Origin: Galbula dea
Lineage: Eukaryota; Chordata; Aves; Piciformes; Galbulidae
Assembly (NCBI GenBank): GCA_013399015.1
Contig: VWZX01010033.1
Span: 101,001-165,000, forward strand
Length of the DNA: 64,000 nt
Reading direction: 5' to 3'
The position numbers were made by a program, and so were the translations under genes. Positions within the stretch are counted from its first letter, which is position 1; each line of letters begins with the position of its first letter. The notes below the pieces were generated by a model that saw only the letters and a program-made list of their open reading frames with translations, did not search any database and was not told the origin of the DNA. Below, one piece after another: positions 47,401 through 59,260 of the stretch.

Positions 47401-48466
47401 CATTCTTGTGTACCCTGTTTCATTAGATCTGTCAAGAAATCTAGATGGTCCAGACCAACAAACAGAAGTCCTAAAGCAAAACACTCCCTTCAAAGCACAG
47501 CACTGATGTTTCCTCAAAATAATCTAGAAGATCAGCACACTTTACTTGAGGACTTAACCAACCAACTTTTTCTACTTTAAGTTCTGAGCAGATGAAGCAT
47601 GGCCTGACATGTAAAACTTAAGTCTTATGGCCAACAGTCTAGTATATAGTTGTTTCATCTCAACACACACACACCTGACTGAATGTACATTAAACACACA
47701 TTAATTAAATTAAAACAAATAGAAATAAAACTACTGTAAACAAGCTTATGGAGGGGCAGAGGATGTTTTTGAAAAAGAGCAGCCACTCAACATGCTATAG
47801 AAATGTAATTACGGAGTTAAATCTCACTGTTTATAAGAAAACAAATGCAACAATAAGCACATTTATAAGAAGTAACAGGTGAGGAACCAAAAGATCCACA
47901 TATTTTCCAATACACTGCATAATTATTAATGAAATACTAGATGCGATCAATTTACAGAGAATGAAAGACACAATGACAATGAATTATAAAACTTTATTGG
48001 CCTGTTAAAAGTTCAGTATGTCAGGTACATTTTCTTTAAGTATAGATTATCCAAACTGTCACAGGAGTACTTGTGAATAAAACCAATTATTTCCTGTTAT
48101 TTGCAAGAAATATAAAACAGTTTCAACATGAAGAACTAGAGGGGAGAGAAAAGACTCCCTGATTGCTGATGAATTACAGCAACATATTTTTTTATGATAT
48201 GATGTTGTATTATGGTAGAAGGCATTATATCATTTAGAATATTGTTGTTTTCAATATGTGAAAAATAAGATTTTAGTGAGGAAATTCTTAAGTTCTATAC
48301 TTTGATGCCAACAGAATGACTTTCTTCCTATTTTTAAGTTGAACCTGAAATACAAGAAAGACCAAGGAACACAGGGACACCGAAAGGCAGTGAAAGACAT
48401 TTCAAATGTATTTGCCAAAGACTCTGATCTTAGATTTGTGCAGCAGTGTGGCAGCCCAGCTATGCT

Positions 48467-48509
48467 GCCAGTAATATCAATGAAATACCAGTAAAGCCAG
48501 TAATATCAA
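48467..48509. repeat. 14 bp direct repeat
   Basis: GCCAGTAATATCAA occurs at 48467-48480 and 48496-48509, with CCAGTAAA between; a short duplication. Confidence 0.85.
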
Positions 48510-50644
48510 CAAAACAGCTGTGTCAGGAAAAAAATTTGGGTTTTTTCCCCTTTTTTGTGGACACACCTGGGGAGTGAGCTGTACATTGATTACATCAGAG
48601 AAAAATCGAAGCCATCAAAAAGGTGGTCATAACTTCACCCTCTACCTTCTTGACTATCAGATAGATCCCTGAAATCTTATATGGTTGTTTTTGTCATTCC
48701 AGCAAGGAACAAAGTAAAATGAAAGTGAAAACGTGCATGTGGTGAGGGACGTTTCCTCCTAATTAAGATATAATCTGCTTAGTAACTCTGCTGCGAGTTG
48801 TGGCCTCTGGGGACTATGGAGGAATTGCTCTCCTCAAAATGAAGCCTGCACCTCTGCTCCACGCTACAATGCATGCTTATCCACTCCTTGCAGCTGCAAA
48901 AATACAACTAATCCTGGATGGATGCTATTATAATTAGAAGGGTATGGCACGTCCATATCAAAACAATACACACTTTAATGTGGGCTCTTTCAATCTATCT
49001 TTTTTTTATGAAAATTAGTTAACCAGTTAACTTTGAGGTTTGATTAAAAGACTAACATTTTCTACAAGTTTGATCATACAGTCTACATGCTTGCGGAACT
49101 AAACACCTATTTTTATTTCCAAATTATCCATGATTTTCTGTTTTCACAGTAGACTCAATTTGTATGTACAAAACAGAACAAACAAGCACCAGCTTCAAAA
49201 GTTTGCGAATACACAGTCCCACAGAAGTGGGGCAATGAAATGGGCTGTGAAACATGAAATACTCTGTACCAATGTTATGCACTCCCTATAATGCTATATT
49301 TATAACTGTCAATACTTCCATCCATCCACAAACTCTTGCTGTGGTGATTAGATGACAAAAAAACCAAAATCTGGAATATTTTACACCATCACATAATGAC
49401 GGCAAAGGCCTTCAAAGGATGTTCAGAGACCCTGCACATTTGTAGCCTATAGAGAAGAGAACTTACTGCAGCTCACAAAGACGGATGTTGAGCTGTCTCA
49501 AGAACAGAAAGGAACGAAAGACAGGACCACTGAAAACTGGAAGGAACAGAGGAAGGCACAGATAATGATGAGGAAGAAGAAAACACTGAAACCCTTCAGT
49601 TAAGCTTCTGGGATTTTCTTTTAAATGAACATGAACAAAATACTTAGGTGTATTCATTTAAATCTTTCAAATCCATTAAAAAGTTTTGAATTATTTCAAA
49701 TGTTAAACATGTAACTGGAAAAGGAGGTCTGAATTGAAAAGATGTCGAAGAAGATACACTTCTTAAACTTTTTGATAATGGCTTAAAACTTTACAGATCA
49801 CTTGCAAGTTTTTTAGCATTCAAACAGCTGCAAAGTGCAGGTCTTCATGCTGATTATTGATTGTCAACTTACCATGGATGGCTGGGTGAAGGGACTGAGA
49901 AACTGAACCTGTGTATGAATGCTGTTATGGAAAAAGCCAGTAGGAAGTGTACTGGTGACTCCCACGTGGCAAAATTCTGTAAGTTTTTTAATCTTTGAAA
50001 AACTGTGCTTAGGGATTGGCTGCACCCTAGGAACAAATTATAGATTTTTGCCAGCAGTCAAAGAGCAATTCCTGCAAGAACTATTTGAAGTACAACTGTT
50101 ACCAAGTAGATGTCCACAGGTTTTCCTGGCACTGCCTTCTGCCCCCAAGGATCTTGTTTCTGCTGAAATGAATGGTTAACTTCACTGCTCAACAGAGGAG
50201 ATCCAGTTGGTAGTCAAAGGCAGTAGAAAGGGTAGGGACTGACTTGTACAGGTTAGGGTACTCAGACATGCATGTTGCCATACAAATGTGTTACAGCACC
50301 CTCCATCTGCCCTGGCAGTGAGCTCCTATGACTCCCATCAAAAAAAGACATGGTTGCCAAACACCTTCCTCTGGGAACAGCTTTTGCAAGGGTCCTCACC
50401 TTGCCTGGCAAGGCAGGCAGCTGCAGCAAGCACAACACAGATCCCAGTCTCTGCCTGGGAACAATGCACTCATCTGCAACAGAGTCCTGGCTACTGATTA
50501 AATTTCCACCAAATTTATCACAAATAGTTTTATTTAAAAGACTGATGACATGCCTTGCCTCACACCAAAACACCCCTGGTTGTGCTTCCTCTACACTCCC
50601 CCAACTAATATGCTCATCAAACTGCTCATCACTTTATCTCAGTA

Positions 50645-50708
50645 CTTCTCTGAGTATACTAAATATCAATTTAAAGCTTCTCTGAGTATATTCAATACCA
50701 ATTTAAAG
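50645..50708. repeat. 32 bp imperfect tandem duplication
   Basis: CTTCTCTGAGTATA... to ATTTAAAG at 50645-50676 is repeated at 50677-50708 with a few substitutions. Confidence 0.9.
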
Positions 50709-51319
50709 GAAATAATAGTTTAAATAAACCCTTTCTAGCAGAACATTAGAAATATGCTTTTATTTTAGTTTGATATCTGGCACAACGAAAAAAATAGGAA
50801 CTATACCTTGAGACATTTCATAGCCTTTTTTATTGCTCAGTGAAACAATATAAAAGCTTTTTAATGTCAGATCCTGGATGTTCAGCAACTTTTACCATGT
50901 TAATGGTTCCTGCATGATTCTTAGTTTATTTTAAGTCTCACTTTATTTTAAGGAGGTCAAGAATTTGGAATTAACTGAGCCCTTTATAAACCAACACCAT
51001 TTGAGTAGATCAGAATCTTTACAGTTACAAGCAGTGTCACTTACAATCAAGCTAAAAGACAGGAGCTAGATACTATAATTTCCACAGTAAAAGTTTAGCT
51101 CCCTTAGCTTTAAGAGGCTCTGTCCACATATTGAACAAAAAACATCTTAGGAACATGTAGTCGTCTTCTATCAAGCATTAAACATCTGCATTAAGACATT
51201 CTAAGTAATAAATCATGTGCTGTAATCCATAAGGTTTTGTGAAAATCTGCATCAAGTAATAGTGCTCTGAATGGCTAATATAAAAGATATGGTACAAAAT
51301 ATGTAAGAAGGATATTCTA

Positions 51320-51345
51320 CAATATATATAAATATATATATTTTA
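51320..51345. repeat. (TA)n-rich stretch
   Basis: AATATATATAAATATATATA followed by TTTTAT; short AT repeat just below the first sense AATAAA of the T1 3' region. Confidence 0.85.
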
Positions 51346-51367
51346 TCGGTGCATAAATCAGTTGTGG

Positions 51368-51373
51368 TTTATT
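51368..51373 (-). terminator. Candidate poly(A) signal for TrkB-T1
   Basis: TTTATT on the plus strand is AATAAA on the sense strand. It is the first one found when reading down from the T1 stop at 53877. Position alone supports it, and a distal site would be equally possible because T1 transcripts are known to have long 3' UTRs. Confidence 0.25.
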
Positions 51374-51739
51374 AAAGTTACCTCCATGATTACATAAAAT
51401 GCAAAATACTGTGTCAGTATATGCTGAAATATTTGAAGATCAAACCTGCTCCTATACCATAAGGATGAACTGCAAAGTGCTCCAAAATAAATTACAAGAA
51501 AATTATGTAAAATCCCCAATCAATAACTGTGCACATTTATGCATATAAATATTATGAATCAGAAAGAACTGCCTTTTAAGACTAAATATTTCCAAAATCA
51601 ACTGCCAAATTCCAGATCTGCAAGTTTGCCTTTTCCCTGCCAAAAGAAAAGGGTTCAGATTCTCACCTCAATTATTTGGCAATAAATTGTGAACACATAA
51701 CTAAAATATGTTGACTTTGTCCCAGTAAACTAAAGACTG

Positions 51740-51852
51740 GAATCTGGGCTACTGGGTTAAGCTCTGCTCACAGTCCAACTTATATTTGATGTAACTCCAC
51801 TGACTTCATTTCAAATACTGCTGACTTAAATGATCCTCCATTGATTTGGAAT
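51740..51852. repeat. Eroded ancient repeat
   Basis: Contains GTAACTCCACTGACTTCATT and, 50 bp on, CCTCCATTGATTTGGAATC, two altered copies of the same core in the spacing expected for a longer palindromic relic. Confidence 0.4.
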
Positions 51853-52101
51853 CAGCCAAGTAGCATCAGATATTATTACAACAGGAGGAGAGATTCATAG
51901 GTAAGCAAGAAGTCTGAGAAGAGAAAAACTACAAAGAAGTTAAAAAGAGAATCAGTAAGCAGAAGAGAAAGTTAGTGTGTCTCTAAAGTAAGACCATGTC
52001 CACTTACACTTATGGAGGAAAAAAAGGAGACATTCCAAATATTGTTTCTGAGAAATACTTGTTGACATCTAACTTCAAACAGGAACTATGAAGGATATCC
52101 T

Positions 52102-52133
52102 TAATTGCTGCCATCCCTAATTGCTGCCATCCC
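52102..52133. repeat. 16 bp perfect tandem duplication
   Basis: TAATTGCTGCCATCCC is present twice head to tail with no mismatch, implying a recent event. It lies inside the possible T1 3' UTR. Confidence 0.92.
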
Positions 52134-53876
52134 TCCTGAAATCACCACGGTATGTGTGAGTGACAAACACCATGATTCCTAGGTCATCACTAGACGTCCA
52201 GCTCTGTCCTATTCTTTAATGTGGGAAAAAAAATATATCTTTGGGACAGATTTTGGACAAGAAAGCACTTTAGCCACTGGCAAGGGAAAGAAAATATCTC
52301 ACTACACAGGCCCAGAAGAATGCAAATGTGAACATATTTCTTGACTAATAAGGATATTTCTAAAAATTCAGCACAGCAGAAATAAAGAACTTGGATGCAA
52401 GTGACTGAGGAGAACACAAGGAAAAAATCAAAGAATAAGAGTCTTAAAAGACAAAGGGCAATCAAATATATGGAAATAGCACAAAAGAGTCAGACAGTAC
52501 TGCAGAAACAGAAGGACAGTATATGCTGTAAGAGACCTTAGCAAAAGAAAAGACAACATTGTTTCAGTGGAAGAGTGAAAATGGCTGAAATTTAGAAACA
52601 AAAACAATGAAAGGCAAATCAGGACAAATAAAACAGGATTATCACTTCTTTTTTACTAAAAGTAATTGTAAGGAGTTAAAATCAAACTGTATCTTAGAAA
52701 TACAATCAAAACACATGGAAATGTAAGCATCCATCTGAGTCTTTTGCTGCCAGTATTTGTAGCTAACTCTTGATTAAAAAACCTACCAACTTCATACTTT
52801 TTACTATGATTCCCTAGAATGTAAAGATCAAAGTATGAACTGAGAATTGGATAGCTAAATAGCATGAAAATTAACATTTAGCACTATACCTAAATGCAGT
52901 CTCCACACTGGCAAGATGCTTTTGCCTTTGCTTAGCTTTACTTACTATGCTAAACTTCTCAGAAGAAAGTGAGCTATCCTCTGAAGTATACTGAAGCATG
53001 CTCTGAAGTGTACTTCACAGTGAACAGTTAAATAAGCCTATTAGTATACAGTCTGAAAGACCAACTTTATAGTGTGACTCTTGCCCTTGGCTCAGAAACA
53101 GCATTTCAGCCTAATAAAGATTTCCACCTTTACTCAAACTTATGGACTGTACTGTATAAGCACAATCTAACTGAACATGTAAGTGATGACACTGGTTCAA
53201 TCTTGAAATGCACTACCTAACAGTATTGCCACCTTTCTGCATACAGCTCACGCTCTCCATCTTCCTGGTAAAGTCAGTGGAATCACACACATAAATAAGA
53301 TTCGCAGGGCCAACTCTGCAATTTACTGCTTTAGGATTTAAGGCCACATCCTGAAAATATACAATAATACAACTTTAAGGATGTCAGCATTCCCACTGAA
53401 ATTAATGTTTACACACACACTTAAATTAAGCATTTGTTGAAGTTTTGCAGAGCCATTAACAAAACAGAATAAAAGCAACTTTGCAGTTCACCTTTGATAA
53501 ATATTATTTATAAAAATAACATCTTTCCAGTTAAATTCAAACAGAAAAAATTGACAGAGGAAACGATGTAATGTGATTTCATCTCATTGTCATTTTGGAA
53601 GACATACTGAGGACAAGGCAATAGGAAAGAATGCGATAGCTTATTCCTGGACTTATCTTGAGTTTTATAGTTGCCTCAGGGCTTGGCTTCACCCTGCTCT
53701 TGCAAAAACAGCTACTGATTTGAATTTACTTCTATAGTTCTCCAAACAACCAATGTCTAAAAGAGAAGTCCAAGGGAGATGGCACTTCACTGGGCAAGAA
53801 CACTGTACACTCCCTAGTGTGCAGCATACAGCTTCCACAAGCTCACAGCCCCTCTCTCATCTTTTCCTTATTTCAT

Positions 53877-53914
53877 TTACCCATCCAGTGGAATCTTATG
53901 AAATAAAACAAAAC
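53877..53914 (-). CDS. NTRK2: NTRK2 TrkB-T1 terminal coding exon
   Basis: This is the last coding exon of the kinase-less TrkB-T1 receptor. On the minus strand an acceptor with a T-rich tract ending CTTTTAG (AG at 53915-53916) leads into GT, which completes a split glycine codon, then FVLFHKIPLDG and a TAA stop at 53877-53879. That 11-residue tail is the T1 hallmark described in mammals and chicken, and it is intact here. T1 binds BDNF but lacks the kinase. It acts as a ligand sink and dominant-negative partner and is prominent in astrocytes. Inclusion of this exon ends the transcript through its own poly(A) site, so it competes with splicing to the juxtamembrane exon about 31.8 kb downstream. 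The 3' UTR follows below 53877. The first canonical AATAAA I find on the sense strand after the stop is at 51368-51373, so a UTR of about 2.5 kb or more is possible, but its end is not established. The entry phase matches that of the juxtamembrane exon. Confidence 0.95.
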
Positions 53915-54790
53915 CTAAAAGAAATAAAATAAAATGTGAGAAAACATGCTTAAAAAAAAAGTGAAAAAGGTTAATACAAAAGTCCAAACACAAATGAATA
54001 CTTGACAATCAAACACATAAACATAAAATGCATTTAAAGCATACATAAAATACTAAATAAAACCTGTACATTAATTTATGAACATGACAACATTAGCTCT
54101 CTCTTGTGGCCAGTGATTTTATTTGTTAACTAAAAATGTACAGGCCACACTAACTCATTTGTCTTTAAAGTATCAAAATACTTATACTGAGCTATAAAGT
54201 ATTAAATGTAGAATTCTCCAACCAGGGACTGTGCTATGCACAGGTCAGAAAAACCTTAGCCAGATGTCCTGTCTTGTGCAAAGGGCTATAGCAAACAAGC
54301 CTGGATGCACAACCAAGTTCTCTGTCTTTGGTCTGGTTTACCAATTAAGTGAAGGGAACCCCACTATACCAGAGAGTTACTGTAAGTAAAACACTAGGTT
54401 CCTTTGTAACCTTTGTTTCATGCCTTAGCTCTGTGTGCATCGTTCTTTCTGCCTTCTCCAAACAGACTTCTGCCCTTAATGTCATTAAAATGACTTTGTA
54501 ATAGCAGCAAAAAGTAGAGCTGGGAGAAATAATAGTTAATTATCTAAAAATTTATTGCTTTTAAATACCAACAAAAACTCAAAACTCAACAACTAAATAT
54601 GATGGCATATTGAAACACAAGTGAAAACCACCAGGTCATATTCTGTTCTGAGATGAAAGAGAAAATCCCCCTAAACGTTTCCAGGCTGTCTAAGGCTAAG
54701 AATTTTAAAGAAGTCTATGTTTGACTTTATGTGATATGCAATTACCTGACTCTAACAGCATAAACACTTCCTGAAACAGCGTTGTCTTAC

Positions 54791-54859
54791 CCAGTCTGTT
54801 GTTATCTGATGCAGTTGAGTTATTACGTACATCACTGTTGACAGTCACCATTACTTGTT
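54791..54859 (-). CDS. Candidate 69-nt cassette exon of NTRK2 (unproven)
   Basis: On the minus strand a run of about ten T residues followed by CAAATGTCACTAG forms an acceptor-like site, and GTAAGA at 54785-54790 forms a donor. Between them are 69 nt, a multiple of three. If entered in the same phase as the two known exons (one G carried in), the frame is open: it begins EQVMVTVNSDV, contains an overlapping NNST glycosylation-type motif and ends with DNNRL plus one G. That G rejoins the GT start of either downstream exon. A symmetric phase 1-1 cassette 0.9 kb upstream of the T1 exon is therefore formally possible. I do not recognise the peptide. It does not match the short alternative TrkB exon I know from human (containing WFGFGKVK). 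Splice-like pairs of this quality occur by chance in introns of this size. Confidence 0.22.
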
Positions 54860-54944
54860 CTAGTGACATTTGAAAAAAAAATAATGTGAGAGTCATACTA
54901 TTATCCTGCAAATGTAAACTTCAGCAATAGTATTTTTTTGGCTA

Positions 54945-54999
54945 GGTTTCTGTGGGTTTTTTGTTTTGTTTTTGTTTGGGGTTGGTTTGGTTTTTTTTA
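54945..54999. repeat. T/G-rich low-complexity stretch
   Basis: Alternating T runs and G groups (GTTTTTTGTTTTG..., GGGGTTGGTTTGG). On the sense strand it is A/C-rich. Confidence 0.8.
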
Positions 55000-56485
55000 T
55001 CTTGCTTTAGTAAAAAAACAATTCAGTGTCAAATCTTGATTTGCCTTAAATGAAAGGGACTTACCACTTTCAAGAAAAGTTGACTTTGACTGTTAGTAAT
55101 TAAGTAACAGTTACTAATTCATTTACATTTCCTTTTCTACCTTAAGGCACCCGTATTACTTCTACCCTGAAAGTGGGTAATGGCACATTTAGAAGCTGAA
55201 CATACCAGCTTTGAGCCAGAGCATATTTCAAAAAGGGTGTGGCAAAATTCCTTTTCTCTGAAACAACTGATAAGGTTTAGTGTACAGCATCAAGAAAAAT
55301 AAAGGAACCTGGCTAATTCACAGACAAAACCAAAGTATCAGTTGAAGTAAGTATCATTTTGGAATAGCAAGGCTTCTGCAGAGGGACTGTTTTACCTGGA
55401 AAGGAAGGCGGTAGACTAGACTGACTTTGAGAAGATGAGTTTCTTACAGCCATGTCCACACACAGGGATGAGTATTACAAGTTCAGAATTTCTAAGGGAC
55501 ACCACATTATTGTTGGAATCCTTGCTCTTACTGAAGCTTACATCATTTAGGTCCCTGCTACTTCTACTGCCTCCTCTCACATACATAAAATACCTTAAGT
55601 GAATTAATATAGTTTTGTCATATGATGAATTCTCAGTGAGAGAATGCAAAACCAAAACTGTTTCACTGAAAATTCAGTTAATCATGTATTAACATTGTAG
55701 CCCTACAAGCCCAGTATAATGTCAAGGAAAATGCACATGTGTAAAATGTTGACTTTCATAACTGTATATGCATGTCACAAACTCTCTAGCAGAGTTGAGG
55801 AAGATTGAGGATCCATTTCTGTATGGCATAAAGGCGGAAGTCTTTTCAAGGCCTTTCTGTAGTATTTTTACTATGTCACTGTAGTTAATCATTATCTCCT
55901 AAGTAAATTTCTAAAGGATCTTTAAAGTTACAGAAAAAGAGAAGCATTATCAGGGTTTTGGTAGTCTAGAATTGAAAGCTACTGCATAGTTCATACCTTC
56001 CTTTCAAATTTACTAGGCCATTTTGTAATTTTATTTTCTTTAAATATGTGACACAGCATACATTCTTGGAAACTAAGTCTAAGGACAGATATATGTATTT
56101 GCATAAAAGCACACATCTACACCACACTTTTAACACTAAAGCACATCACTGCAAGTGAAAGCTTTCTGGCCTTTCAGTTTGCTGCTTACCTGGTTGGCTG
56201 AAATCACACTGCTGTGTTTAAAGTCACCTCTGAATTTTCATTGGAAAAGTTGTTAACTGATGAACTACTATTTAGCATACAGTACTATGCAAAACACTGC
56301 TTATATTCTTTGCTGCATCTGCACGTATATTAGTAACTCTAGTAGTCAACAGGGATGTCTAAAAAAATCAGTTTCGAAGAAGCCTAGAAGCCTAGGACCT
56401 AAGCAGTCTACAGGAGTCAAGAAGTTCATGGGTGAGTCCTGAAAGTCCTACTCAAGGCACAAAAATTAATCACAATGAAAACATA

Positions 56486-56560
56486 TTTTAAAGAAAAAAA
56501 AAAGTTAATAGAATGCAGTCAAAATTAAAAAAAAAGAGAGAGAAAGAAAAAAAGAGTTAG
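56486..56560. repeat. A-rich and GA-rich low-complexity stretch
   Basis: Two A runs of about nine to ten bases, then AGAGAGAGAAAGAAAAAAAG. Plus-strand purine tract, pyrimidine on the sense strand. Confidence 0.8.
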
Positions 56561-58992
56561 AAAAGGAATCTATTGACTTCATTCACTGAAACATAGAACA
56601 CAACAAGGCAATGTATGTAGACAAGGAAAGGACACAGAAATACAGAATAATTGTGAGGGAGTGGTAGGGATAGGAAGGCTGTGACAGGACATAGATGAAA
56701 TGGAACAAGGAAAAAAGACTGAACTAAAGAGATGCAGAAACTGAACAGAAGTGCTTTAAAAAAAAGTTCCAGGGAAAGTAGAAAATGCTACAAACCCATT
56801 AAGGAGCAGTAACCTGGACTTAATTTGTACATCAGATACCTAACTATTTGGAGTCATTGAGCTAAAAGAGGCAAATATTACAGGCAGAGGATATCTAGAA
56901 AATAATTTCTCATGCCCTAACCGCCAGCCTCTCATCCATCTTCTCAGAGTTCAAAAGAAGCCAGCTAGGCTGGCTAAGGCAAAGCCTGGTTTTGACTTGA
57001 GTTGCTGCCAGGGCACTGGATTCTAAGGCTAATATTAGTTCTTAAAAAATCACTGCTGTTATGTAAGCTGCCAATCAGACTTGCAGAGGAAAGTACAATA
57101 AAGAGTAAAAATAAAAAACTCAAAATAAAAGTGGAAGAGAGAAAAAAACTATCCATCTTCCCTGTACAAGGAACAGCAGAACTTCATTCATCCTTTAAGG
57201 GAACAGTATGTAGCTGGCTCTCTGAGATGCAAATATGTTCAAGATAATAAAAGAAAACAATAAGTAGCTTAAAAATAACCCGCTGATAGTTTATTTCCAA
57301 TATGAGCTCTTCATTCAGTTATTTTTGAAGTGAGCACTGTATTCATTATAATTCTCAAACCAAAAATTATAATGATTTGGCAATACAGTATTCTAGGGAC
57401 ATCAAATTTAAGTCTAACTGCTCTCCCTCAAACAGAATGTGCTACAGAAAGTGTACTTTGAATTATGTTATTAACATGGATCCAGTTGAGTCAGTAGTCA
57501 GGAATTGTTTTTTAAAGCCTGCTGTTGGTTTTCTGGAACTACCACAGCTGACTACTTCATGAGCTTCAGATATCTGTATCTCAGATACTGGATAATACAC
57601 AACTTCCTAAGAGCTTACTCTCATTGGAAGCTGGACAAAAATGACAAATTTTAGTTGCCTGAAATCCTTTTTACTCCAACAAGATCTGAAATAATATATT
57701 CAAATGAGTTTTACATAAATACATAAAAAAACCTGTCTGCAGTCAAACTTTCTCAGTCCTGACCTAAACTCTGCCAGAATTACCAAAACTTGCCTGTAAT
57801 GATGCCTTAGCTGAATTCTACACTGTTTCATATACTCACATCCCACTCTCCAAATATATAAGAGTTGCAAAAATTTGGAGATCATGTATGTACACGCAAG
57901 CATTTAAGGGAAAGCACAAACAAATGCTGGGCAACTGAAAGTTTCTATGACGTTATGGCTCATTACACTTTCTCTCTCCACCAAGTACCTCCATGCTTTA
58001 TTCTAAACAGATTGTTGGTTGGGACCTTGATTCAAACAGTATTTTGAAACAAAAATCAACTTACTTTTTTACTTTTTGCAGCCTGGAGGTAATCAAGCAT
58101 AACACCACGCTCTGCTTTTGTTAAATGAACAGTGATTTATATTAAGGAAGATCAAACCGATGAGTGGAAGCAAAGAAAGCAAAGAGATGTAGTTGCATTA
58201 CCTAAAAAGGTATTCTTATCAAATTTGCCCATTTCTGGTTTCAAATAGAAAATGAAATTAAACAACTCATTCCTAGTTATACTTGCTTCTTGGATCTGAG
58301 TCACTGTTTCAGTGAGCAGTGCTGGCTAATTCTGTGGCAAAACAAGAACAATATGTCACAGTTTTACTGGAAAGCAAAGAGAGGCTCTTGGATAGGTTTC
58401 TGGAGAGTGTTTATTGCACAGAAAAAGTGTTGTGCCTCATTAAAGCAGTGCCTACACAGCAACACAAGATAAAGTTGTCTGAAGAAATCCATGCTTTTTT
58501 TTAGGATTTTTGTATACACCAGGCTCAATACTGTGTTATGTTTCAGAGCATAATAACATAACTTTTTACCACAACTTTTTATTTTCTTCTAAACATCACT
58601 TTTTACCCCAGGAGGCACTAAGACTAAGTATTTTTCATTCATATCACTAAGAACTCTAATGATATATGTAAAGATTACTGGGTTTTATTTGCAGATAAAA
58701 GCATGGATAGAAGACAAATGAAAACCAAAGACCTAAAACCACAAAGACTTCGATGCAATCTTAACCCATTAGGGGTTTAGGACTCCCAGAAAATTCTGGA
58801 GCTGAATTTCACACTAATCTCTCTTTCCAGATCAGATCTTCCAGTAACTGAATTTACTTTGTAATTGGAAAAACTAAGATAAGAAGAGACTAAACAGCCT
58901 ATTCCATGAAGTTGCACGGCAAAAGAGAGTCTTGACCCTCTTACACGCTCCAGTTGCTTACAATAGGAAGGTAGGACACTATACAGTATCAA

Positions 58993-59260
58993 ATCACAGA
59001 ATCACAGAATCATTACGGTTGGAAAGGACCATCAAGATCATCTAGTCCAACTGGTAGCCCTACACTACTCTTATCCCTAAATCATCCCCTGAAGAAACAC
59101 ATCTATCAGCTTCTTAAAAACCTCCAGGGATGGTGACTCCACCACCTCCCTGGGCAGCCTATTCCAATATCTCACCACTCTTTCAGTAAAGAAATTCTTC
59201 CTAATATCTAATCTAAACCTACCCTAGCACAACTTAAGCCCATTCCCTCTAGTTCTGTCA
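58993..59260 (-). mobile_element. CR1 LINE 3' fragment, young subfamily
   Basis: It begins AATCACAGAATCACAGAATC and continues through GTTGGAAAGGACCATCAAG, CATCTAGTCCAACTGG and the complement of [17 protein letters not shown] to CCCATTCCCTCTAGTTCTG at 59260. It is nearly the same as 42736-43010 base for base, so it belongs to that subfamily. It is a 5'-truncated copy in sense with NTRK2. Confidence 0.95.

Larger units (their letters stand above)
44401..53876. other. Element-poor intron and T1 3' UTR
   Basis: About 9.5 kb with no recognisable CR1 or LTR. The part near 53876 must be T1 3' UTR, with an unknown end. The stretch 46.2-47.0 kb is strongly AT-rich with many ATTA/TAAT words. Small tandem duplications lie at 48467, 50645 and 52102. 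Confidence 0.65.
53915..58992. other. Intron upstream of the T1 exon
   Basis: Holds the candidate cassette exon at 54791-54859 and low-complexity tracts at 54945 and 56486. No transmembrane exon was found. Confidence 0.65.

Noticed and set aside
56187..56226. Exon-like segment with AG and GTAAGC borders on the minus strand
   Set aside because: It is 40 nt, not a multiple of three, and the pyrimidine tract is weak.
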